Source of the DNA: an uncultured Paraprevotella sp.
Lineage (GTDB): Bacteria; Bacteroidota; Bacteroidia; Bacteroidales; Bacteroidaceae
Reading direction: 5' to 3'
Assembly (NCBI GenBank): GCA_910584955.1
Contig: CAJUDC010000090.1
Location: 1 to 11,046 of the forward strand
Length of the DNA stretch: 11,046 nucleotides
In this document: positions 1 through 7,000 of the stretch, in pieces
Position numbering within the stretch: the first letter of the stretch is position 1
Layout of the letters: every line of letters begins with the position of its first letter
The notes under the pieces: model-generated
The model's input: only the letters and a program-made list of their open reading frames with translations
Told to the model about the DNA's origin: nothing
Database searches by the model: none
Made by a program: the position numbers and the translations under genes

Positions 1-16
1 TGTACGATGTATTGCT

Positions 17-24
17 TATTTTTG
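17..24 (+). promoter_or_regulatory. Candidate hflX promoter, -7 box
   Basis: TAttTTTG is an exact match to the Bacteroidetes primary-sigma -7 consensus TAnnTTTG. It sits 26 bp before the chosen hflX ATG, which predicts a leader of about 20 nt. The matching -33 TTG would lie left of the window and cannot be checked. A short purine stretch (AAGGA, 34-38) lies 12 nt before the ATG, but Bacteroidetes do not depend on such sites. Confidence 0.5.
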
Positions 25-50
25 TTCTTTCATAAGGAATATGTTTATTG

Positions 51-1316
51 ATGAAAGAATTTGTAATATCCGAGGCACAAGCCGAAACCGCTGTCCTGGT
101 GGGATTGATCACCCAGGAACAAAACGAGCGTAAGACGAACGAATACCTGGATGAACTGGAATTCCTGGCCCATACGGCCGGGGCACGGACGGTGAGGCGC
201 TTTACCCAAAAAATGGCCGGCCCCAGCTCCGTTACGTATGTGGGGAAAGGCAAGTTGCAGGAGATCCGTCAATATATCGAAGCCGAGGAGGAAGCCGAGC
301 GTGAAATCGGTATGGTCATCTTTGATGATGAACTGTCGGCCAAACAAATTCGGAATATCGAACAGGAACTGAAGGTCAAGATCCTGGACCGCACTTCGCT
401 TATCCTTGATATTTTCGCCATGCGGGCGCAGACTTCGAATGCCAAGACGCAGGTCGAGTTGGCGCAGTACCGTTATATGTTGCCCCGGCTGCAACGATTG
501 TGGACGCACCTGGAGCGCCAGGGAGGCGGATCCGGGTCGGGTGGCGGAAAAGGTTCCGTGGGACTTCGCGGACCAGGCGAGACGCAGCTGGAGATGGACC
601 GCCGTATCATTCTGAACCGTATGTCGCTGTTGAAGCAGCGGCTGGCCGAAATCGACCGTCAGAAGACGACGCAACGCAGCAACCGGGGGCGTATGATACG
701 TGTGGCTCTGGTGGGCTATACCAATGTGGGCAAAAGCACACTGATGAATCTGCTATCCAAGAGCGAGGTGTTTGCCGAAAACAAACTCTTTGCCACGCTG
801 GACACCACCGTGCGCAAGGTGATTGTAGACAATCTTCCCTTTCTGTTGTCCGATACCGTAGGCTTTATCCGCAAGTTGCCTACCGATCTGGTCGATTCGT
901 TCAAAAGCACGCTCGACGAGGTCCGCGAGGCCGATCTGCTCCTTCATGTAGTAGACATTTCTCATCCCGATTTTGAAGACCAGATACAGGTGGTGGAGAA
1001 AACACTCTCCGACCTGCAATGCAGCGACAAACCGTCGATGATTATTTTCAACAAGGTAGACGCTTATACATGGGTTCCCAAGGAAGAGGACGACTTGACG
1101 CCGATGTCGCGCGAAAACATTCCCCTGACCGATTTGATGAAAACGTGGATGGCCCGTCTGAACGACAACTGTATCTTTATTTCTGCCCGGCAGAAGACCA
1201 ACATCGAGGAGCTGAAAGCGCTGTTGTACAACAAGGTCAGGGAACTGCATGTGCAGAAGTATCCCTACAACGACTTCCTGTTTCAGCGCTACGATGCCGA
1301 CGGAAGTGTGGAATGA
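51..1316 (+). CDS. hflX: GTPase HflX, ribosome-splitting/rescue GTPase
   Basis: HflX is a cytoplasmic translational GTPase that binds the 50S subunit and, in studied bacteria, splits stalled 70S ribosomes under stress. The 421-residue product has the family layout. An N-terminal HflX domain is followed by a glycine-rich linker (about 158-168) and the GxGETQLE-type signature. The G domain then shows G1 GYTNVGKST (222-230), G3 DTVGF (268-272), G4 NKVD (334-337) and a G5-like SAR (378-380). Length and motif order are normal for the family. I chose the ATG at 51; an in-frame TTG directly before it (48) would add one Met and is less likely. The gap to the fumarase gene is only 52 bp and I see no terminator in it, so read-through into that gene is possible. 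No sign of damage or transfer. Confidence 0.96.
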   Translation: MKEFVISEAQAETAVLVGLITQEQNERKTNEYLDELEFLAHTAGARTVRRFTQKMAGPSSVTYVGKGKLQEIRQYIEAEEEAEREIGMVIFDDELSAKQIRNIEQELKVKILDRTSLILDIFAMRAQTSNAKTQVELAQYRYMLPRLQRLWTHLERQGGGSGSGGGKGSVGLRGPGETQLEMDRRIILNRMSLLKQRLAEIDRQKTTQRSNRGRMIRVALVGYTNVGKSTLMNLLSKSEVFAENKLFATLDTTVRKVIVDNLPFLLSDTVGFIRKLPTDLVDSFKSTLDEVREADLLLHVVDISHPDFEDQIQVVEKTLSDLQCSDKPSMIIFNKVDAYTWVPKEEDDLTPMSRENIPLTDLMKTWMARLNDNCIFISARQKTNIEELKALLYNKVRELHVQKYPYNDFLFQRYDADGSVE

Positions 1317-1368
1317 GGCCTTCTTCCCTTGTAAGTAATCTATTCACAACCTATAAACATTAACGATT

Positions 1369-3012
1369 ATGGCTAATACACCCGAGTTCAAGTATGCGCC
1401 TATGTTCCAGACAGGAACAGACGACACACAGTATTATCTGCTTACGAAAGACCACGTCTCCGTGGGCGAGTTCGAAGGCAAACCGATGCTGAAGATTGCC
1501 CCCGAAGGGCTTACCGCTATGGCGAATGCCGCTTTCCGAGATGTGTCTTTCATGCTGCGCCGCAGCCACAACGAGCAGGTGGCCAAAATCCTGACCGACC
1601 CTGAAGCCAGCGACAACGACAAATACGTGGCACTGACTTTCCTGCGCAATGCGGAAGTGGCTTCCAAGGGTGTCCTTCCCTTCTGTCAGGACACCGGTAC
1701 CGCTATCATCCACGGCGAGAAAGGCCAGCAGGTGTGGACGGGCTTCTGCGACGAAGAGGCTCTCTCGCTGGGGGTATACAAGACGTACACCGAAGAAAAT
1801 CTCCGATACAGCCAGAACGCGCCGCTTTCGATGTATGAGGAGGTGAACACCAAATGCAACCTGCCGGCCCAGATAGACATAGAGGCTACGGAGGGCATGG
1901 AGTATCGCTTCTTGTGCGTGACCAAGGGAGGCGGATCGGCCAACAAGACATACCTCTATCAGGAAACCAAAGCGATCCTGAATCCGGCCACGCTTGTCCC
2001 CTTTATGATAGAGAAAATGAAGGGCCTCGGCACCGCTGCCTGCCCGCCTTATCACATCGCTTTTGTGATCGGCGGCACATCAGCCGAGAAAAACCTGCTG
2101 ACAGTGAAGTTGGCTTCGACGCACTACTACGACAACCTGCCCACTACGGGCGATGCCACCGGGCGCGCTTTCCGCGACGTGGAACTGGAAAAAGAAGTGC
2201 TGGCCGAGGCACAGCGTATCGGTCTGGGGGCTCAGTTCGGCGGCAAGTACCTGGCTCATGATGTCCGTATCATCCGCTTGCCGAGACACGGTGCTTCCTG
2301 TCCTGTCGGTCTGGGCGTCAGCTGTTCGGCCGACCGTAATATCAAGTGTAAGATCAATGCCGACGGTATCTGGATTGAAAAGCTCGACGATAATCCGGGT
2401 AGTCTGATTCCCGAAGAACTGCGCCAGGGAGGCGAGGGCGAAGTGGTTACGATCAACCTTGACCAGCCGATGGCCGACATATTGAAGGAACTGGACAAAT
2501 ATCCGGTTGCCACACGCCTGAGCCTGAACGGTACCATCATCGTGGGCCGCGACATTGCCCATGCCAAACTGAAAGAACGTCTGGATAGGGGCGAGGAACT
2601 GCCGCAATACATCAAGGATCATCCTATCTATTATGCCGGTCCGGCCAAGACACCGGAAGGTATGGCTTGCGGTTCGATGGGGCCCACCACAGCCGGACGT
2701 ATGGATCCTTATGTGGATTTGTTCCAAAGTCACGGGGGCAGCATGATTATGTTGGCCAAGGGCAACCGCTCGCAACAGGTGACCGATGCCTGCAAGAAGC
2801 ACGGCGGCTTCTACCTGGGTTCTATCGGCGGTCCGGCGGCTATTCTGGCCCAAAACAATATCAAGAGCATCGAATGTATGGAATATCCCGAGCTGGGTAT
2901 GGAGGCTATCTGGAAAATCCGGGTAGAAAACTTCCCGGCTTTCATCTTGGTAGACAATAAAGGTAACGATTTCTTCAAGCAGATCAAACCGTGGAACGTG
3001 GCTAAGAAATAA
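1369..3012 (+). CDS. fumA: Fumarate hydratase, class I, iron-sulfur (FumA/FumB type)
   Basis: Catalyses reversible hydration of fumarate to malate. In anaerobic Bacteroidales this step works in the reductive branch from oxaloacetate to succinate/propionate. The 547-residue protein is nearly the same length as E. coli FumA. Three cysteines fall where the class I [4Fe-4S] ligands are expected: C106 in FCQDTGT, C225 in AACPPYH and C319 in VSCSADRN. These are one residue offset from E. coli C105, C224 and C318. The N-terminal two thirds form the alpha (Fe-S) domain. The C-terminal part (about 370-540) is the beta domain with GSMGPTTAGR (435-444). No signal peptide, so cytosolic. Such enzymes are oxygen-labile, which fits an anaerobe. 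The start ATG at 1369 follows a 52-bp spacer with no convincing promoter, so it may share hflX transcripts. A strong terminator follows the stop codon. Confidence 0.96.
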   Translation: MANTPEFKYAPMFQTGTDDTQYYLLTKDHVSVGEFEGKPMLKIAPEGLTAMANAAFRDVSFMLRRSHNEQVAKILTDPEASDNDKYVALTFLRNAEVASKGVLPFCQDTGTAIIHGEKGQQVWTGFCDEEALSLGVYKTYTEENLRYSQNAPLSMYEEVNTKCNLPAQIDIEATEGMEYRFLCVTKGGGSANKTYLYQETKAILNPATLVPFMIEKMKGLGTAACPPYHIAFVIGGTSAEKNLLTVKLASTHYYDNLPTTGDATGRAFRDVELEKEVLAEAQRIGLGAQFGGKYLAHDVRIIRLPRHGASCPVGLGVSCSADRNIKCKINADGIWIEKLDDNPGSLIPEELRQGGEGEVVTINLDQPMADILKELDKYPVATRLSLNGTIIVGRDIAHAKLKERLDRGEELPQYIKDHPIYYAGPAKTPEGMACGSMGPTTAGRMDPYVDLFQSHGGSMIMLAKGNRSQQVTDACKKHGGFYLGSIGGPAAILAQNNIKSIECMEYPELGMEAIWKIRVENFPAFILVDNKGNDFFKQIKPWNVAKK

Positions 3013-3039
3013 GATTGCTTCCGCAGTTCGTTTTTATAG

Positions 3040-3074
3040 GCCGCAGGAGAATCCGTTCTTCTGCGGCTTTTTTT
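3040..3074 (+). terminator. Intrinsic terminator of the fumarase gene
   Basis: A 12-bp stem (3040-3051 paired with 3056-3067, one G-T wobble, GC-rich at its base) closes a TCCG tetraloop. Seven Ts follow (3068-3074). It lies 27 bp past the fumarase stop, with no gap or bulge in the stem. This is a classic Rho-independent terminator in the + direction. Confidence 0.93.
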
Positions 3075-3144
3075 GTGCTCGGGTGGGGAAACTGTCGTTC
3101 GGTGGGGCGCGTGGTGTATCGGCTGTATGCCGGAGATTTTTGTT

Positions 3145-3159
3145 CTTTTCCCTGAAAAG
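3145..3159. repeat. Small hairpin, CTTTTC-CCT-GAAAAG
   Basis: A perfect 6-bp inverted repeat with a 3-nt loop. Its TTTTC/GAAAA arms resemble the inner stem of the next hairpin (3180-3190), so the two could form alternative pairings. No T-tract follows, so it is not a terminator by itself. Confidence 0.5.
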
Positions 3160-3167
3160 GATCTGAT

Positions 3168-3199
3168 AAGGTGTACACCTTTTCGGAAAAGGGTGTACA
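3168..3199. repeat. 14-bp perfect palindrome within a larger hairpin
   Basis: AAGGTGTACACCTT (3168-3181) is a perfect palindrome. Its right half also pairs with a second partial copy: TGTACACC (3172-3179) with GGTGTACA (3192-3199), and TTTT (3180-3183) with AAAA (3187-3190). This leaves a bulged G at 3191 and a CGG loop. The same core returns with one base changed in the terminator at 3209-3250. No T-run follows on either strand, so the role is unknown; protein binding or a remnant of terminator duplication are both possible. Confidence 0.7.
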
Positions 3200-3208
3200 T
3201 CAAAAAAC

Positions 3209-3250
3209 AAAAAGGTCTACACCTTTTTTGAATTAGGTGTAGACCTTTTT
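3209..3250. terminator. Bidirectional terminator between fumarase and the 110-aa gene
   Basis: A perfect 16-bp inverted repeat (3209-3224 with 3235-3250) with a 10-nt loop. The arms begin with A5 and end with T5-6, so either strand gives a stem followed by a U-run; on the - strand a further T6 follows complementary to 3202-3207. It lies 79 bp past the stop of the - strand operon and would end it. For + strand transcripts it backs up the fumarase terminator. Confidence 0.88.
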
Positions 3251-3328
3251 TATATGTTTCCGGCTTTACCGGCGAAGATATCCGGCATCCCGTTCATGCG
3301 CCATGCTCGGACGACAGTCCGTCGGTGC

Positions 3329-3661
3329 TCATTCTTCCAGGCTTTCGCCGTATTCCATCTCGCCTTGTACCACCCACAGAATCTCTTCCGGGTCGTATTC
3401 TCCCATTTTGTCTTTGCGGGCCTGTTTCACTACATAATCTACGATGCGGTCCTGGTCGATGTTGATGTAGCCGTCTTTGTCCGGTGTGGCGTCAAGTATG
3501 CCGCTGGTGGCATAATAGTCCACGATCACGTCCAGGAAATAGTAGAGTTCATCGTCGCTGAAGCGTTCTTTCAACTCTTGCGGTAAATAGTTTCGGATGA
3601 AGGCCACGGTGCGGGCATCGTCCTCGGCATCCTGCAGGAGTTCCTGTTCCAGACTGTCCAT
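3329..3661 (-). CDS. Uncharacterised acidic 110-residue protein
   Basis: I do not recognise a named family. The 110-residue product is strongly acidic, with no signal peptide, membrane segment or cysteine, so a soluble cytoplasmic protein is likely. It appears mostly helical. Residues around 30-58 (LPQELKERFSDDELYYFLDVI and what follows) are rich in aromatic and acidic residues. A DxDG turn (PDKDGYINID) follows, then a basic stretch (VVKQARKDK) and an acidic tail ending GESLEE. The start is the ATG at 3661-3659, 11 bp after the trxA stop. Longer readings into trxA in this frame have no better support. The tight spacing makes co-transcription with trxA very likely, and it is the last gene before the bidirectional terminator. 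Codon use matches its neighbours, which argues for a real gene. A function in redox or replication would be a guess from position only. Confidence 0.8.
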   Translation of the reverse strand: MDSLEQELLQDAEDDARTVAFIRNYLPQELKERFSDDELYYFLDVIVDYYATSGILDATPDKDGYINIDQDRIVDYVVKQARKDKMGEYDPEEILWVVQGEMEYGESLEE

Positions 3662-3672
3662 GATGATCGGAT

Positions 3673-3987
3673 TTAGAGAATGGCTTTCAATTTGTCCTCG
3701 AACACCGACTTGGCTGCGGCGCCTACTTGCTTGTCCACCACCTGTCCGTCCTTGAGAAACAATACGGTGGGTACATTGCGGATGCCGAAACGGGACGCCA
3801 GGTCGTCGTTCTCCTCCACATCGCATTTCCCGATGACGGCCTGTCCTTCATAGGCCTCGGCAAGGGCCTCGATGTCCGGCCCGATTTTCTTGCAAGGGCC
3901 GCACCAGGTAGCCCAAAAGTCTATTACGAGGGGCTTCCCGGAAGCCACCAGTTCTTCGAAATTCGAATCTGTAATTGCTAATGCCAT
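3673..3987 (-). CDS. trxA: Thioredoxin (TrxA type)
   Basis: A small cytosolic disulfide reductant that takes electrons from thioredoxin reductase and passes them to ribonucleotide reductase, peroxiredoxins and other targets. The 104-residue length is standard for the family. The single thioredoxin fold carries the canonical active site WCGPC (28-32, catalytic C29 and C32), the buried Asp of FxDFWA (D23), and the cis-proline P73 in NVPT. There is no signal peptide, so it is the cytoplasmic form rather than one of the many exported thioredoxin-like proteins of Bacteroidetes. One extra cysteine, C55, lies outside the active site. It lies 36 bp downstream of dnaE on the same strand and 11 bp before the 110-aa gene. 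A good promoter match in the dnaE-trxA gap suggests it is also transcribed independently of dnaE. Confidence 0.97.
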   Translation of the reverse strand: MALAITDSNFEELVASGKPLVIDFWATWCGPCKKIGPDIEALAEAYEGQAVIGKCDVEENDDLASRFGIRNVPTVLFLKDGQVVDKQVGAAAKSVFEDKLKAIL

Positions 3988-4015
3988 TTCTGTTCTGTTT
4001 TTTTATGTTGCGCCG

Positions 4016-4044
4016 CAAATATACTAATTTATTTTGTAGGACAA
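4016..4044 (-). promoter_or_regulatory. Candidate trxA promoter at the end of dnaE
   Basis: On the - strand TAtaTTTG (4023-4016) matches the Bacteroidetes -7 box exactly. A TTG (4044-4042) lies 18 bp upstream, slightly short of the usual 19-21. The -33 part sits inside the last dnaE codons. The predicted start near 4009 gives a leader of about 20 nt to the trxA ATG at 3987, typical for this group. Confidence 0.5.
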
Positions 4045-7000
4045 CTCGGGTTTGCTCTCGATATAAGAAATTAATTCCTTTTTAACGGAAATCTTCGCCG
4101 TGCGCGATTGCAGGGTCAGGTGCATCTTCTCTTCGGCGTCATATACCTGAAAATATAAATTCGTATGCCCCGGACTGCTTTTCAGCAATGAGGTGAGGGA
4201 GAGTAGCGTGTCGCCGTCCAGTGCATCGAGCGCCATCGTGATAGTAAGGCTTTCTATCAGTTTGTCTTTTACGTCGGCCAGATATTCTATTTTCCCGATT
4301 TTGAATTCCAGCCGGCTGGGATCCCATTGACGGGGCTGGCAGCGGGCGGTGATGAACAGCGTGCTCCCCACTTCCATGTAAGAGCTCCAGGTGGGCCAGT
4401 CCTGGCCGAACAGGGCTATCTCGAAAGAGCCGCTGTAGTCCTCCAGCGTGACGATACCGTAGGGCTTTCCGGCTTTTGATACGCCTTTGCGCATGGCGGT
4501 GACGATGCCTCCCAGCGTCAGGTCGGTGTTGGCAAGCGGTGTCAGGTCGTTCAGATCGGTCATGCGGACATTGCATACGTGTTGCAGGATGACGGAAAAT
4601 TCGTCCAACGGATGGGCCGACAGGTAGATGCCCACTAGGTCGCGCTCCTTGTTCAGGCGTTCCAAAGCGCTCCAGGGAGCGGCCGGCGGTATTTCGGGGG
4701 TGGCGATCTCTACCATGTCGAAGCCTCCGAAAAGGGAATTTTGTGCCGTGTCTTTGTCTGTCTGATAGCGGGAACCGTAGCGCGCCAACAGTTCGAGAAA
4801 GGTCTCGCCTTTCACGTTCTTGGCGTAGAACTGTTCGCGGGTGATTTCGGTGAAACAGTCGAAGGCCCCCGAAAGAACCAGGCTTTCCAGACCGCTGCGT
4901 TTGCAGGCGCTGATGGAAACACGCTGTACGAAGTCGAAGATGCCTTTGAAGGGGCCTCCTTCCTCCCGGGCTTCCACGATGGCGTCTACAGCCGATTCGC
5001 CCAGCCCTTTGATGGCTCCCAGACCGAACCGAACGTTTCCCAGTTCGTCTACACTGAATTTCCGGCGGCTCTTGTTGACGTCCGGTCCCAGCGTGTCGAT
5101 GCCCAGCGCCTTGCATTCGCTCATCAGCTTGGTGATGTCGGTGATGTTGGCCAAACTTCGGCTCATCACGGCTGCCATGTATTCGGCCGGGAAATTCGCT
5201 TTGAGATAGGCGGTCTGATAGGCCACCCACGAATAGCAGGTGGCGTGGCTTTTGTTGAAGGCATAGGAGGCGAATTTTTTCCAGTCGCTCCAGATCTTTT
5301 CCAGGATTTTCGGGTCGTGCCCGTTTTTCTTTCCGCCTTCAATAAATTTGGGGTACATGTGGTTCAGCTTTTCTATCAGCTTTTTACCCATGGCTTTACG
5401 TAACGTGTCACTTTCGCCGCGCGTAAAGTTGGCCAGTTGTCTGGACAAAAGCATCACCTGCTCCTGATAGACGGTGATTCCGTAGGTGTCTTTCAGGTAT
5501 TTCTCCATGCAGGGGATGTCATATTCCACCGGTTTTCGTCCTTGTTTGCGGTCGATGAAATCGGGAATGTAATCCATCGGTCCCGGGCGGTAGAGCGCAT
5601 TCATGGCGATGAGATCTTCGAAGGTGGAGGGCTGCAACTCGCGCAGGTATTTCTGCATGCCGGCGGATTCGAACTGGAAGGTGCCGATGGTGTGACCGTC
5701 GCAATAGAGCTTGTAGGTGGCCGGGTCGCAGATGTCAAGCAAGTCTACATCCACTTCAATGCCTAGGCTGTCGCGTATGTTGGCCTGGCATTCCTTGATG
5801 ATGGATAAGGTCTTCAGCCCGAGAAAGTCCATCTTGATGAGCCCCGTGTCTTCGATGACCGAGCCTTCGTATTGGGTACAGCGGAGCTTCTCGCCGGTTT
5901 CTTTGTCCTCGGCAGTGCTTACCGGCACCCAGTCCGATACATCGTCCCGGCAGATGATGACACCGCAGGCATGCACGCCGGTGTTGCGTACGTTGCCTTC
6001 CAGCATACGGGCGTAGCGCAGGGTGTCGCGCAATACGGGGTTGGGCGAGGCTTCGGCTTCCTGTAATTCTGGGATGCAGGCGATGGCATTGGGTAGGTTC
6101 ATCTTGCGGGACTTCCCGTTCTCGTCGTCGGGAAGTTTGTCGGGTATCAGTTTGCACAGGCCGTTTGATATGTCCAGCGGCAATTTCTGTACACGGGCCA
6201 CATCCTTGATGGCCAGCTTGGTGGCCATGGTTCCGTACGTAATGATATGCGCCACTTTCTCTTCGCCGTATTTCTGGGTCACCCAGCTCAGGACTTTGCC
6301 GCGCCCGTCATCGTCGAAGTCCACGTCGATATCAGGCAGCGAGATGCGGTCGGGATTCAGGAAACGCTCGAACAGCAAGTCGTATTGTATCGGGTCTATC
6401 TTCGTAATTCCCAAGCAGTAGGCAACGGCGGATCCGGCGGCGGAACCACGTCCCGGTCCCACGGATACATTCAGTTCGTGGCGGGCGGCATTGATATAAT
6501 CCTGCACGATAAGGAAGTAGCCTGGGAATCCCATCGTTTTCATGACGTGCAGTTCGAAGTTGATCCGTTCCCGCACATGTTCGGGCAACGGGTCGCCATA
6601 CATGTTTTTAGCGCCGGCATATGCCAGTTTTCCCAGGTAGTCGGCTTCCAGTTTCAGCCGGTACAGTTTATCCACACCGCCCAGTTTTTGTATTTTGCTT
6701 TCGGCTTCTTTGCGGCTCATCACTTCGTTGCCGTTTTCGTCGCGTGTAAACTCCTCAAACAGTTCCTCCGTAGTGTATTTGGTCCGGTAGCTCTCCTCGG
6801 TTCCGAATTCTTCGGGGATGGAGAAGTTGGGCATGATGGGGGCATGGTCGATACTGTAGAACTCCACTTGATCGCATATGGCACACGTATTGGCCAGTGC
6901 CTCGGGAACGTCGGCAAATACCTCGTTCATTTCCGCGCGGGTCTTGAACCATTCCTGTTTGGAATAGAGCATACGTTTGGGATCGTCCAGGTCGCGGTTG

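Larger units (their letters stand above)
3013..3328. other. Gene-free convergent intergenic region
   Basis: This 316-bp spacer lies between two converging transcription units and I find no credible coding frame in it. It holds the fumarase terminator (3040-3074), about 70 bp of G-rich sequence with no recognised element (3075-3144), and then a cluster of hairpins and related palindromes (3145-3250). The remaining stretch to 3328 shows no feature I can support. Confidence 0.8.

Noticed and set aside
3117..3148. Possible extra terminator, CGGC-TGTAT-GCCG followed by a T-rich run
   Set aside because: Only four base pairs hold the stem and the T-run is 5 nt away and broken, so it is too weak to call.
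3448..3501. EF-hand-like loop (DATPDKDGYINID) in the 110-aa protein
   Set aside because: With Gly at position 6 and Ile at 8, position 1 is Thr and position 12 is Gln instead of Asp and Glu. There is also no paired second loop, so calcium binding is not supported.
3254..3586. 110-codon + strand frame opposite the small acidic gene
   Set aside because: It would begin directly after the bidirectional terminator with no promoter match. The opposite strand gives a gene tightly spaced after trxA with balanced composition.
4139..5230. 363-codon open frame on the - strand in a second dnaE frame
   Set aside because: It is an alternative frame of dnaE, rich in Arg, Gly and His as shifted frames usually are. 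The true frame carries the helix-hairpin-helix, clamp motif and OB-fold.
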